A stretch of DNA of 64,000 bases, from the NCBI RefSeq assembly GCF_019175385.1, contig NC_083338.1, positions 93,703,777 through 93,767,776 of the forward strand. Direction: 5' to 3'. Shown one piece after another: positions 23,076-34,524 of the stretch. The stretch comes from Lycium barbarum (taxonomy: Eukaryota > Streptophyta > Magnoliopsida > Solanales > Solanaceae). Position 1 is the stretch's first letter; every line of letters starts with the position of its first letter. A program made the position numbers and the translations under genes. The notes below the pieces were generated by a model. The model saw only the letters and a list, made by a program, of their open reading frames with translations. It made no database searches and was not told the DNA's origin.

Positions 23076-23850
23076 AGGGCCCCCATTTATGACTGCGTCG
23101 ATTGATCGGCGAACCCTGATAGCCATTGTTGTAATATATGGAAAACGTTAACCGGACAGAATTTATGAGGCAAAGCGAAAGGTATGGCACAGATGTTACG
23201 AAATAAACAGATATTCATTTAGCTACCGGTTGAGATTGGAAGATTCTAATACGATGATGTTTGGGAAGAAAAGAGAATGATTGAGTGGAAGGTAATCAAA
23301 ATGTCAGAAAAGTGAGTCGTAGGAAACGTAATTAAACAGAGCCTCTAAAAGAGTCAACGGGTAAAGCACGAGAATTATTTGCGAGGACGAACTAAAATGT
23401 AGTAGTGCAGGACAAAGGAAACCTAGGGCATGGAATGATGAATCATGTGCATATCAGGTAATTCGAATATCGAGAAAAACAGAACGACGGATAAGGAACG
23501 GGTGTGAAAGAAGGAATAACTTGGCCAAATCATCCCATGAGGAAGGGTGTAATTATTAAAAGATAAATTGTTATATTAATTGCGATATCTGAGTGTCAGC
23601 TATTGGATAAGATTGTGTATTACGTAATTATGATTCTGTTAAGGTTTCGTACGAAAATAACCAAGTTGTAGGTTAGAAAGAAAAGATATGAATATGGTGT
23701 AAGTATAACCCCAAAGAGGGGGAACGAAGGAGAATGAGTAAAGTAAGTGTACATGGAAACAACTGACAAACAGAAGACTGAAGTGATAAAGGACTAGCCT
23801 AGACCTTCGACATCGACTGAAATACGTAGTTGTCTGGAAGCGGTCGGATT
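21516..23850 (+). other. Element B non-coding internal region replacing gag, protease and RT
   Basis: Where A, C and D have gag, protease and RT, B has about 2.3 kb with no recognisable retroviral protein in any frame. A CAG acceptor-like site (21626-21628) is present, but no MPPKKATAAQ-type start follows it. Positions 21890-22000 resemble the 3' untranslated module seen before PPTs (GTTGGCCCTGTGAGGC, then AACCTCTGCCCAAAATTTTT). A 5S-like block is at 22720-22837 and a TA/TG microsatellite at about 23039-23076. The rest I do not recognise. It looks like a deleted, rearranged interior. Confidence 0.7.
22720..22837 (+). ncRNA. 5S-rRNA-like sequence inside element B
   Basis: The block starting GGTGTGATTACAC aligns with plant 5S rRNA genes, as I know the family, along about 118 bp with about one net gap. 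The promoter half is best: GTTAAGCGTG (box A start) and GGATGGGTGACC (box C) are identical and 30 nt apart, as in the gene, followed by CCCCTAGGAA for CTCCTGGGAA. The 5' half and last 15 nt are diverged. There is no T-run terminator directly after it, so it is a derived sequence, not a working 5S gene. Cassandra-type TRIM elements are known to carry 5S sequence in their LTRs; here it lies in the interior of a large LTR element, and I see no Cassandra LTR pair around it. Confidence 0.7.
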
Positions 23851-23851
23851 A

Positions 23852-25672
23852 TAGCCTATGTTCCCCGGCAGCTCAGACCGCACGAGAAGAAATTATTTCG
23901 CTTATGATCTGGAATTAGCTACGGCGATTCATGCTTTAAAGATATGGCGGCATTACTTATATGGGGTCCGCGTTGACATTTGTACGGGCCCTAAGAGCCT
24001 CCAGTATATTTTAAGCCAAGAAGAGTCGAATTCGTGGCAGAAAAGATGGTTCGAATTATTGAAAGATTATGGTGTTAATATTTTGTGCCACCCTATAAGG
24101 GCTAACGTTGTGACAGACACACTTAGTCGTGAACCTATAGACGGCATTGACCGGCGTACGTTCAGAAATAAAGAATTGGTCTGTGGGACTCAGCAGTCGG
24201 CTAGCCTTGGAGTCCGTCTGGTCGGTTCTGAAGATATTTAAATTTTAGTCTGAGAAATTGCAGAATCATCGATTATGGAAGAGGTAAAACGGCGTCAGTT
24301 TGAGGAGTCTGTCCTGGTATGGTAGAGAGACGACCTTTGATAAGGAAAAACTTTAGCTCGAGGTTTTACCGGATGAGTATTGTTATACCGAGGCAAATCA
24401 TGTGTGCCCGACGTCGTAGGACGGCAATGGCCAATTATGAGCGGAGCGCATAACGTTCAGTATTCTGTTTACCCCCCAATCCACTCAAGGGTACCATGAC
24501 CTCGGATGTCTATGCTGATTGAATGGCATGAAATGGGACACCGCAAGGCCCGTGGCCCGAATTGTCCGCAAGTCAAAAATTGAGCATCAAAAACCGGGTG
24601 GACTGTTTCAGGAAATGGAATTTCTGATTTGGAAGTGGGAAATAATTAATATGGATCTCATTACGGGTTTGCCTCGCACTCCGCAGAAGTATGATTTCCA
24701 TATGGGGTATGGTTAATGGACTGACAAAGATCAGTCCATTTTCTTCTCGTTGGAATCACTGATCCAGCTGAGGATTATGCCAGACTATTGTATTAAAGGA
24801 ATAGTGGAACTCCACGGAGTTCTTATATCTATTGTCACTGGCAGAGGTACTCAGTTATGACTAATTGATGGAGTTTTGTTTTCAGGAAGAATTAGGGGCT
24901 CGGATAAGCCTGAGAACACTATACAAACGTTAGAAGATATGTTGCGGGCCCGTGTTATTGATTTCAGAGGCAGCCGGAATGATCACCTGTCGTTGATCGA
25001 GTTTGCTTATAATAACAACTACTATTCTAGCATCCAGATGGCCCTATGAGGCTTTGTATGGCGGAAAGAAAAAATCAGGTCACTGATCAGCTAGTTCGAT
25101 ACTGGTGAAACAGAATTTAATCGGTCCGGATATGATCCAGCAAGCCGTCGATAAAGTGAAACTTATCCGTCGAAGACAATTAGCAACTTAGAGTCGTCAG
25201 AAGTCATACGCAGGTAAACGGCGTCGACCCTGGGAATTCCAGGTCGACGATAGGGTATTTTTGAAAGTATCGACTATGAAAGGCGTAACGTGATTCAGCA
25301 AAAAGGGGTAAGCTCAGTCCGCAATATATCGGACTTTACCAGATTATTTAAAGGATTGGGAATGTCCCCTACGAGTTAGATTTACCATTTGATCTGGAAG
25401 CGATACATCCGGCATTTTATGTACCTATGCTTCGCGAATGTGTTGGTGGCCCTCCCAAAATATTTCCAGTAGAAGAGATTCAAGTGATGGAAGAATTGTC
25501 TGACGAAGAACAATCTGTAATTATTCTGTATCGCCAGGTGCAGAGAGTGTGCACTAAAGATATACCCCTATTAAGGTCTTATGGCAAAACAATAATGGAG
25601 AAGCAATGACTTTGGAAGTAAGGGACGGAATGGAAAGAAATGTCCTTACTTATTTCTTATGCCCACCGGTAA
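23852..25672 (+). pseudogene. pol: Element B pol remnant: RNase H, integrase, chromodomain
   Basis: RNase H is recognisable from [20 protein letters not shown], but TDHKS has become TGPKS (a key Asp lost) and DALSRK has become DTLSRE. Integrase pieces follow in shifting frames: [12 protein letters not shown], NMDLITGLPRTPQKYD (about 24650-24690, first Asp present), then degraded DRGTQF and DDHLP regions near 24840-25010. The C-terminal part (PPKIFPVEEIQVMEELS; VLWQNNN-like near 25580) is the end of pol with the chromodomain. Very many stops and frameshifts, far more than in C although the LTRs of B are close to identical. Certainly inactive. Confidence 0.8.
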
Positions 25673-25777
25673 CCTAAATTTCTTACTTGGCTATATTCAA
25701 TAGCGAATGTGTAATAATTGTGCTGACCGTAAAATAAAACTCCCCCGAAGTACTTACAGACCCTATAAGACTAATCT

Positions 25778-25797
25778 AACATTCGAGGACGAATGTT
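25778..25797 (+). promoter_or_regulatory. Perfect hairpin next to PPT, element B
   Basis: AACATTCGAGGACGAATGTT, identical to the copy in A, is preserved although nearby coding sequence is destroyed. Confidence 0.75.
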
Positions 25798-25799
25798 CT

Positions 25800-25813
25800 A
25801 AAGGGGGGGAGAA
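25800..25813 (+). other. Polypurine tract of element B
   Basis: AAAGGGGGGGAGAA lies directly before the 3' LTR start. Confidence 0.85.
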
Positions 25814-28800
25814 TGTTATATCCCGTATTCTCGCGTATTCGGAAAAATTTGAAATAATTTTTGATTTGTAAGGAATAAGGTTATTTGTTGATTTGAATTA
25901 GTATATATGTGGGTTGTTCATGAAAAGTATTGATGTGGAAACACGGAGGGAGGCCAAGGGCCAAATTGAAATTTTGGAAATTAGTTTCGGGAATTACAAA
26001 ACGAGAATTTTAAGTCATTGGGCTCAAAACAATAAAAGGAGAATTTTGGCCCAAAATGAGAAGGGTGGCCGGCCAACATGGCCTTGGCCCAACCCCTCAT
26101 TTTAATTAATTTCCCATGTGTTATAATTTATATAAGTGAGCTCTATCCATTAGAAGATTCATGAAACATAAGAAAAACAAGGGAGCAAGAAAAAGAGGAG
26201 AGGGGTTCGGCCCCCCTCCAAAGAAAGAAAAAAAAATTCCAAGTCTATTCTTGATCCAAAAAAATCATAATTTTCTAGCAATATTACTAACTCAAGGATG
26301 CTCTTCAAGATGGTATAATTTTTAAGGCAAGAAAACACTTGTGTTGGCAAGTGGAAGTTTGAAGAAGTTGAAGAGAAAAGGTAAGAATTCATTCCATATT
26401 ATTATGTTATGAAGGTTTGTTTGTGTTGTAGTGTATGGAAATGAGTAGAATTCATGAAAACATGGAAGTTTGCAAAGTGGGTATGGAATATGGTGCATGG
26501 CCGTGTATATATATACATTGTATGCTTATGGTGGATTGAATTTATGTTGTATTCTAGTTGTGTGTAGGATGGAATTCATATTGAGAATGAAAGTGGAAAG
26601 AATTTGGTTGAAGTTGGAAATGTATAGGTTGGCCGTGTGATATAGGGAATGGAATGGGAATGACTTAAATTTTGATTTAACATGTAGTTGTGTTATTGTG
26701 ATTCTTGCAATGTAAATGAAAGTAAAATGCTATAAGTTTGCCTTGGAATGGAATGAAGGAACTTATGTCGTTTAGGTATGATCTTACGACATTATGAAAA
26801 TGAAGTTGTTAGGGTGCAAATTAGGATGATCATTGATGAACTTGGAAGATGGAATCATGTTATGAATATGTATGCCAAAGGTTAGAAGTTTTGAATGAAT
26901 TATGGCTTTGGTGGGAAGTTGTATACTTTGTATATCGTATGAATATTTTGTAGAAATGTTATGAAATGCTCTCGAATTATATTGTCATGGTCTTAATTAG
27001 TAATGAATGTGAGGATGTTGATATTGATTTGAAAATATGAAGTTGGAATGAAGGTTGTGACATTATGTCGGGAGGAAGGTTAGTTGTGACATATTGTGTG
27101 TTTTGTAGCTATGGTTATTGTTGTTAGTGTTGTTGTTGGGTTGTTGTGAATATTTTGGCCGAGTTGAATTCTCGGGGGTGCTATATGTATAGGGGAAGTG
27201 CTGCCAAAATTTCGGTAGACAAATATGAAGTTAAATGAATTCTTAAGTCTTACAATTCCTAATTGGTAACTATGACCAATTGCAGATTTTGGACGGAACG
27301 GGAATCGAGTTTGAACGAGCGTAAGAAGTGAGAAAGGTATGTAAGGCTACCCCATTCCTTCTTTTGGCATGTCCTAGGTATACTAGGTCGATATCGGAGC
27401 CTTGGAGGCCATTCTGTTCTTGGAAATCCGAACTAGAAATTGGGTACTATTCATTCAATTCAATTGAAGCATAAAACTCTCAATTGTGTTAAAAAGTGAT
27501 CTAATGTCCGAAATGTTTGTAAATGTATTCGAATCGCTTCGAAACTTCCACGTATGATCCCATAGACCCCAAATGTCCGTAACTCATGTCCGCCACCTCG
27601 ACTTGACCCGAGGTGGGCCCGCTAACTCCGAAACTCTTTTGTTTGCCCTATAAGGCTCATTTTTGTATAACGTCGGCAAAAGACTTTTGTTTATGAACTT
27701 GGCTATTGTAAAATAATGTTTTGATTGCCACGATGTCCTAAATTATATTTTAAACCATAATTACCGTTTTGGAAATACTTTTGTGAAATGAACCTCGTTT
27801 TGATTAATTGTTCGAACTATTTTTGACTAATGAGTCAACATGTGATTTTGTCAAGTTTGCAAAAGTATTTTGATATGTAAATTGCATTGTTTGCTCACGA
27901 CTCCGCTCGTGCCCTTATTATGATTTCGTTCACCGGTTCCCGGGCCGGTTATGATTCGTGCGCCCTATGATTAATTCGGTCGTATGCTGTGTTACGGTTC
28001 CCGAGACCTCGCCATAGGGTCGGGTTCCGTTTGGAGTTATGCTGTGATATGGCTGGTGATATGTTATGATGATATGTGTGTGTTCGGGGATGTACGGAGA
28101 TTTGAACCTTCTGGTGTTATGCTGTGTGTGGTACCTGCGTCGGAGGGGTGACCACATTCCTGAGCTTTGCATGATTTTTATCTGCATTATGTACATACGT
28201 TTTGGTACAGATTTTGATATACTGGTCAGTATTCCTTTTTTTTTTTGTATCCTGTTTGGTTTCAGTTATGGTTTATACTTCTGCACTCTATGCTTTACAT
28301 ACTCAGTACATCTTTCGTACTGACCCCCTTTCTTCAGGGGCTGCGTTTCATGCCCGCAGGTACAGACGCCGGTGATCTACTACTGTAGGCTCCCCGTCCT
28401 GCTATTACAGAGTGCTCCTTTTGATTCGGAGCCCATATGTCGGTATAAATCTTTTGTGATGTACATGTATCTGTATATTTGACTATTTGGGGTACGGCGG
28501 GGCCCTGTCCCGTCATATGTTTTCGTTTTGTATTTGTAGAGGCCTGTAGTCATGTTTGTGGGTCGAGGGTCCTATATGTGTCTGTTCGATTACGATCTGT
28601 GTCTTAATGCGGTCTGTCTGTTATGGTGGCCAAAATGGCCCTTATGTTTATATTTGTACATATGATCGGCGATGTGCATTCCGCCGCTTCTATTTGTTCC
28701 GATATGATCTTTTGGTATGCGACCGCTTAAGACAAGTTTTGTTTTAAATTATGTTTAAAATAACTATTGTGAACTCTGAGCTAAGTTTGGATATGATAAT

Positions 28801-28869
28801 TGGATATGTAAGTCTGTCTGGGTGCCCAAGTAGGGTGCCAGTCATGGCCCACGGGGCTGGGTCGTGACA
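25814..28869 (+). repeat. Element B 3' LTR
   Basis: TGTTATATCCCGTATTCTCG to GGGTCGTGACA, 3056 bp, nearly identical to 18372-21430. It includes the second copy of the candidate mini-exon and of the tandem hairpins (28304-28340). Confidence 0.93.
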
Positions 28870-30825
28870 CAAGAGAAGAAAGTTCGTTAAAGAATGTAAA
28901 GTATAAGTCGTGTTTTGAAAAGGGTTTGCAAGTACCGAGCTAATGTTTATTTAATAATGTCTTGAGGGAAAGTTATAACGCTCCTTAGGTTGCTAATGAA
29001 GTGCTAAATAAGTGCTAAAAATGTTCCATAAGGATTGCAGATCAAACGAAACCACGAAAATAATTTCAGAAAAGTGGAGTTGTACGACCACTTATACGGT
29101 TCGTATAACTTTATACGGCTCGTATAAAGGTCCGTATAACCCAACAGGAAAGATGATTTCCCTGATGGTGAAATATGGTTACTTATAAGGACCGTATAAG
29201 TGTCCGTATAACACCCGACGGGCTGAGTATTTTCTAAGTATATAAATGTGTTCCCACTTCTAAAATTTCATTCTTCCAACTTCTGTACTTCTCTCTAAGT
29301 CTCTAGAATATTCCACACACTTCATTTACAAGAATTCAAGGGAAATCAAAGATCAACTTCATTCAATCCAAGGAAATCAAGTGCAAGGAAGTTCTCTAGG
29401 GTTGCTAGAAGTCAAGAAATCTCTTGGAATTGAAGCTAGGGTTTTCATCAAGTGAAGCATTTCAGTCCAAAACCCGCTCCTACACAATCAAAGGTGAGTT
29501 TTATGATCATTTCATGTTATTAAGAATATTGAATGGTTGAATAACTTGGATTGAGGAAGAAAGTAGAACATGGAGTTCAAATATGGAAATTGTGATATTC
29601 TTGAATAGTAGTTTGATATGAATCATGATTCTTGAGATATTATGAGTATAACCTTGTACAAATGGTATCAAGAATATTGGAGAAGCATTATGTGAGAGGA
29701 TGAATGTGGTGTTATATTATGGCTATGGTTAGGAATGAGTTTGAGAAAGAATTTTGAGAATTTAATAACGTCGAACTTGTTGAATTCACTGATTACGATA
29801 TTATGAATGTTACTATTGATGTTTTGAAGTTGTTATACTATATGGAGAAAGTTGTAGAAACAAAGGAGATGCTGCCCAAATTTTTATTAGCTTTAGCTTA
29901 AGCTCAAGTATGTTTCCGATTATCTAATCTTAGTACGAATTCCCTTGAAGGTGGAATTACGAACTTGGAAGGAAGCGTTTAGATGGCAAGTTAGAAAGGC
30001 GAAAAGGTATGTGAGGCTAGTCCCTTCTTTTCTAAGGCATGACTTCCTTTAACTTTCCATGATGTTCTTATATTCCGGAAACTATGAGTCTACGACTACT
30101 AAGAACTACTCATGAGATAAATATAAGAGATATGTTAGGAAAATGATCATGATGACGACGAGTCTAAGTCTAGGGATTCTAAAGCTCATGATATGACATT
30201 TCTACGGGGCTAATGACCCTTATTTGATTCTTTGATGTGATTCATTGTTGCTAGACTCACCTTATAATGCTAGTTCCTTCAAGGTGAGATATGATAATCA
30301 TGACTACTCCATAATGGAACCGGGGTTCTCGACCTTACGTCACCCCGATAGAGTCATAGTATTTAATTGATTCCTAGTGCATGCTTTATGATAAGTATAT
30401 AAGGATGAGATTACACCGTGCCTAGATGGCTGGACATGACACCGCTAAGGCGGGCTTCTTATGATTACACCGTGCCTAGATGGCCGAACATGACACCGCT
30501 AAGGCGGGCTGCTTATGATTACACCATGCCTTGATGGCCGAACATGACACCGCTAAGGCGGCTGCTTATGATTACACCGTGCCTAGATGGCCGGACATGA
30601 CGCTGCTAATGCGGGCTGCTTACGATTACACCGTGTCTAGAGGGCCGGACATGACAACACTAGTGGGCGGCATGCGATAATTACCCAGACGCGAGTTAAC
30701 AATGATGGTATATTTGATATGCATAGCATGTGTTTTCTTTTAAAGGTTAAACAGGTTATATCTGCGCCTCATGTTTCATTATTTCTTTATTGTGCTAGTA
30801 TTATTCATGCCTTACATACTAAGTA
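28870..30825 (+). repeat. Element A 3' LTR, segment 2 (between B and S4)
   Basis: It starts with the B TSD (CAAGA) and continues the A LTR, matching 4791-6673 of the 5' LTR: palindrome cassette 29081-29216, donor-like AAAGGTGAGTTTT near 29491, tandem repeat 30409-30677, ending at TTACATACTAAGTA where S4 cuts into hairpin 1. Confidence 0.9.
30409..30677 (+). repeat. Tandem repeat, about 54 bp x 5, in A 3' LTR
   Basis: Five units (30409-30462, 30463-30516, 30517-30569, 30570-30623, 30624-30677) of the array that has four units at 6317-6530. One unit was gained or lost after insertion of A. Confidence 0.9.
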
Positions 30826-31296
30826 TGTCACGACCCAACCGGATGAGCCGTGCTGGGAGTTTGACCTCTAGCGACCAAACACCCCCCTTAAATACTTATC
30901 TGAAACATACTGAACATCACTAGTCCATAAATGGCACAAACTAATCTCATAAAGAGTAAACATCCGAACTCTGTAAAATCTGCATAGATATACACAACAT
31001 GCGGAAGAACAGTGCAATCCAACTAGGTTGCTATATATATATACTGTACACAAAAGAATATAAGCCGACAAGGCAACATCATTTGACTACTACATACAAC
31101 TGTCTACAGACCTCTACTGGAATGGAAGCTGTAGAAAGGACGAGACAAGGCCCCGTCGTACCCATCTATATACATCTCAAAAGAATGGCCTACCAAAATA
31201 GACTTCAACTCCGGATCGAATGGAGTGCACTGATCTCTGCTGGATAAGGGTCCTACTCAGCTGCACCACCTCCCTGTCTACCTATACCAACGCAGA

Positions 31297-31334
31297 CCCT
31301 CGAGCAACGGGGAGTCAGTACGGATAATGTACTA
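31297..31334 (-). promoter_or_regulatory. Conserved tandem LTR hairpins, S4 copy
   Basis: On the minus strand TAGTAC pairs with GTACTG with one end mismatch, followed by a partly decayed second stem, ACTCCCCG to GAGGGT. Confidence 0.5.
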
Positions 31335-31524
31335 AATATGTAAGGCATAAAGACAACATGTATATATGTATAGAAATCATGAATAAGATCTGAACTCATA
31401 AGCTGAAATGACTATCTGCATGAATCTGTATGAACTAGTATCTGTCTGCATCTGACTGAATCAGTATGTCGGGAAGTATGGACATGCATATATATATATC
31501 TAGTAGGTACACACCTCATTGTCA

Positions 31525-31710
31525 CATCGCAGGCCACACCTTCACCCCCTGTCAAGTGCGTCTTTCTCATGAATATATCCCAGTATCATAGTCCACTCAT
31601 GGACCACTCATAGGCCACACCTTCACCATCTGTCAAGCGTGCCTTTCACATATAAAACGTAATATCACAGGTCACACCTTCACCCCCTGTCAAGTGCGCC
31701 TTTCACTCAT
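31525..31710. repeat. Three-copy repeat in S4 (CACACCTTCACC units)
   Basis: Three loosely tandem copies of a unit containing AGGYCACACCTTCACC and CTGTCAAGYGYG, then CCTTTC, spaced about 75 bp apart. Confidence 0.75.
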
Positions 31711-32004
31711 ACTCCTGAGAACTGGAAGTGAATGCGTAGTGCAGGTAAAACTGAACAACAGGATTCTCCAAACAATATAATGACAATTTGCCTCTAATTA
31801 GGCCTTACTTAACGCATACTACTAGGACAGGAAATCACAAGATCTGTATATGAGGAAAATACCATAGCCGGGGTACGGGAACACCAAAACTGTATTTCTC
31901 CAAGTGCTTATAAGAATAGAGTAATAGGGAAACTCGTTTACTCGTTTGTTCGTTCATATCATAGGATCATGCCAAAATGAAAGAAAGGGAAAACCTTAAC
32001 ATAC

Positions 32005-32052
32005 CTTGAGATATATTCTATCGTCCAACTCTTATTCCTTGAACTCGTAAGT
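32005..32052 (-). other. Candidate leader mini-exon, S4
   Basis: On the minus strand a 48-nt segment lies between TTAATTGTAG and GTATGTTAAGG, matching the D copy (46463-46509) in length and flanks. Confidence 0.4.
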
Positions 32053-32622
32053 CTACAATTAAGATAACATAGGCCTTAATTAGGATATTCACCTTACTCA
32101 CTAATCCTCATATTACAAAAGAGCTTAACAACTATGGATAACATATCCCTTGAAAACGTAGAAAACCCTCAACTCCTAATTCCATCCAACCTCAACCACA
32201 ATATCAATGATAACAATAATGGCAACACTTAAATAACAAGATATACCCAAACACATCCCTCAATCATCTCTTGACATAACCCCAAAAGCACTATTTAACC
32301 TTTCATTGACTTATCACTTTCATAACTATCTTCTCTTCACTTGAACTACCAAAACTCTTAGTAACTAACTTAAATACAAGGGTAGAAACCAATTACATAC
32401 CTTGGAGGGATTAAAATCTAAAACCCTAGCTTCAAATCCAACTCTTCAAGCTTCACAACTTCAACCAACCCTAGGAAAAACCTTCCCTTTACTAGCTCGG
32501 GGTCACGGGGCTCGAATCTTACCTAATCTTCACCAATGATAATGGGAAATGTTAGGAGAACATATAATAGGGTTTCTCTGATCTGGGAATGATAAAAATA
32601 TGAAATTAAGTCTTGGACCACT

Positions 32623-32630
32623 TATTTATA
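32623..32630 (-). promoter_or_regulatory. Putative TATA box of S4 LTR
   Basis: TATAAATA on the minus strand, downstream of the GTCGAC cassette, as in element D (45904-45911). Confidence 0.6.
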
Positions 32631-32656
32631 CTTGGATAATTAACTGCTTCAGTGGT

Positions 32657-32806
32657 CCGGTTCGACGAGCGGGTCGACGACCGGTCGACGCGTCGACGGT
32701 CCGTCGACGTGCTCATCGACCTGAGCCTGTAGAATGCAGGGATACGGAACCCTGTCGACGCCACACAACAACGGTTCGTCGACAGGTTCGACGACCCGTC
32801 GATCAT
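32657..32806. repeat. GTCGAC palindrome cassette in S4
   Basis: At least five GTCGAC sites or near copies, with TCGACG and CGTCGA words, are packed into 150 bp of otherwise AT-rich LTR. The position relative to the TATA box is the same as in D. Confidence 0.8.
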
Positions 32807-33023
32807 GACTGGTGTCTGCAGACTTTTACAATTCAGTTCAGATCGCGTCGATTCGATTCGTTCAACTTATAACCCTGTAAATCACTAAGAATTCCTGCTG
32901 GTACCATTGCACATGGGGTAGGACACTTTCTATCTCCAAAACTCGTGTTCGGGTCTCAATTCCCAAGGCATACCCAACTAGGAAATCATATGTTCTACCA
33001 CTACAAAAATGAGGGGTGTAACA

Positions 33024-33462
33024 CAGTACAATGTTCGTACTGACGTCCTTTTCTTTTAGACACTGTGTTCATGCCCACAGGTAGACAGGGAGATGGTGCA
33101 GACTCGTAGGAGCTCATCAGCGGATTCACAGGAGCACTCCACTACTCCGGAGGTGCTACTTATGGTCAAATTCTTTTGTGTATATATACATTCGGGTATG
33201 ACGGGGTCCTGTCCAGTCCCTACGTCTCAGTACTCTAGTAGAGGCTCATAGATACGGATGCGTGGGTAGTTGATGTCTTATGGATATATCGGTGTATATT
33301 TTGTATATCATTTTTGTAGCCATGAGGGCTTATATATATATATATATAAATGTTGCCTTCGATATTATGTATGTTCAGGTAGGATATGATGATTAGCATA
33401 ATGAGTGGTGCTCGGTAGTCACCTCCAGGCACCCGTCATGGCCCCCTAGTCGGGTCGTGACA
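33024..33462 (+). repeat. Element A 3' LTR, segment 3 (after S4)
   Basis: It resumes at CAGTACAATGTTCG, corresponding to 6674-7139 of the 5' LTR, and ends GGGTCGTGACA. It retains hairpin 2 (CGTCC with AGACA, changed by one base) and a decayed third hairpin. Confidence 0.9.
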
Positions 33463-33467
33463 GCCTC

Positions 33468-34505
33468 GACATTTGTAAGTCTGAAAGGAATCAAATTGTA
33501 GCAGTAAGTGCCAAAGTTGTTGATGAATGATGTTTTCTCTTAATCCTCCGAGTGCATTCTTATTTGATTATACCCAAAGTAAGCATCGATAAAACTCATT
33601 ATCTCATGCCCAGCTGTTGCGTCGATCATTTGATCTATGCTCGGTAGTGAGAAGGAGTCTTCAGACATGCTTTATTAAGATTTTTAAAACCTATGCACAT
33701 GCAGAATTTATTTTCTTTTTAGGTACTATAACTATATTGTCTAACCAATTCGGGTATTTTACCTTTCGGATGGACCCTATATTGAGTAACCTTGTTACTC
33801 TTCTTTCGAAAACCTATTGCGAACCTCGGCGATAGGCCTCTTATTTTTCTTCACCGGTGGGAAGCTGGGATCCAGAGTTAATTTATGTGTGGCAACCTCT
33901 GGGGTATACCTGTCATATTTTGATGGGACCAAGCAAAACACTCATGGTTAGCTTTAAGGTAGGCAAAAATATCACTCCTGAGCTTAGGTTAGACCCGTGT
34001 CGAGGTATATCTTCCTCCCCGAGAGATCTGCATACAAGCCAATTTGTTCTAGCTCTTCTGTCGTTGACTTAGTTGTGTCCGAATCATCGGGTACCTGAAA
34101 ATACCTAAGAACTTGATACCTGTCCGGTAACTCGTCTTCAGGTCCTGTTGTTGTTTGTGGTACTTACGAGACAGGATTGGTGCGAGCTCCGGTTCCTGTG
34201 ATTGATATTTGACGTCTTGACTCTTCCTTGCCTCTTGGCTCATCGATGGCGAACATTTCTCTTACTGTCAGTTGTTTCCCCAAGATCTGCCCTCTAGAGT
34301 GGGAAACTTTACTAAAAAATGCAATGTTGACAGTACCGCCCTTATGTCATGTAGCCACGGTCTTCCGAAGATTACATTGTACCTCATGTCACCATCTATA
34401 ACATAGAACTTGGTCTCTTTGATCTATCCCCCAACATTTACTAGTAGTGTAATCTCTCATTTGGTCATTTCACTTATCATATTGAATCCGGAGAGGACCC
34501 GAGTG
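33468..34505 (-). pseudogene. pol: Element H pol: protease C-terminal part and RT N-terminal part
   Basis: Minus strand from 34505 down: TRVLSGFNMISEMTK, KFYVIDGDMRYNVIFGRPW and STLHFLVKFPTLEG are the second half of the Tat/Ogre aspartic protease region. They continue, across element D, the LINPGSSTNI active-site piece at 62305-62328. Lower down, RT pieces appear: CMCIGFKNLNKAC, LPSIDQMIDATAGHEIMSFI, DAYFGYNQIRMHSED and NLIPFRLTNVEA, the last running into ATYxRLLNGMF at 4654 once A is removed. Multiple frameshifts and stops. The middle stretch (about 33900-34230) is a poorly conserved linker. Confidence 0.82.
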
Positions 34506-34510
34506 GCTGG

Positions 34511-34524
34511 TATTACACACCTTA
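34511..34524 (+). repeat. Element D 5' LTR, first 14 bp
   Basis: TATTACACACCTTA, the LTR start with TG changed to TA, cut by element C. The 3' LTR starts TGTTACACCCCTCG. The last five bases are also the TSD of C. Confidence 0.85.

Larger units (their letters stand above)
18372..28869 (+). mobile_element. Element B: two-LTR chromovirus relative with ruined interior, nested in A 3' LTR
   Basis: 5' LTR 18372-21430, internal region 21431-25813, 3' LTR 25814-28869. Flanking 5-mers are CAAAA (18367-18371) and CAAGA (28870-28874), a TSD with one change; the 5' LTR of A reads CAAGA there. The two LTRs differ at only a few dozen positions by eye over 3.06 kb. The interior is short (4.4 kb), lacks recognisable gag, protease and RT, contains a 5S-rRNA-like block, and keeps only decayed RNase H, INT and chromodomain pieces. 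The contrast suggests a non-autonomous element copied in trans by a relative such as C. Confidence 0.92.
30826..33023 (-). mobile_element. Solo LTR S4, inserted in A 3' LTR
   Basis: On the minus strand it begins TGTTACACCCCTCATTTTTG and ends GGTTGGGTCGTGACA. Flanks are AAGTA (30821-30825) and CAGTA (33024-33028), a TSD with one change; the A 5' LTR reads CAGTA here. Length 2198 bp. Its start resembles element D (TGTTACACCCCTCGTCTTCG), and both carry GTCGAC cassettes, so it is a D-family LTR. It has a TATA box (32623-32630), a candidate mini-exon (32005-32052), tandem hairpins (31297-31334) and a three-copy repeat (31525-31710). The insertion splits hairpin 1 of the A 3' LTR. No internal region is left. 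Confidence 0.92.
4660..33462 (+). mobile_element. Element A: Tekay/Del-like chromovirus, full length but heavily nested
   Basis: A two-LTR element: 5' LTR 4660-7139, PBS 7144-7155, gag-pol 7346-10237 plus 16153-18035, PPT about 18223-18236, 3' LTR starting at 18237 and ending at 33462 in three pieces. TSDs are GCCCC (4655-4659) and GCCTC (33463-33467), one mismatch. The 5' LTR starts TA rather than TG. It sits in the RT of element H. Later insertions are S2 (with S3) in its RNase H, and B and S4 in its 3' LTR. The two LTRs still look very similar by eye (a few percent difference plus a tandem-repeat copy difference), whereas gag-pol has many stops and frameshifts. The C-terminal chromodomain-like region and domain order RT-RNase H-INT place it among chromoviruses. 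Confidence 0.9.
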
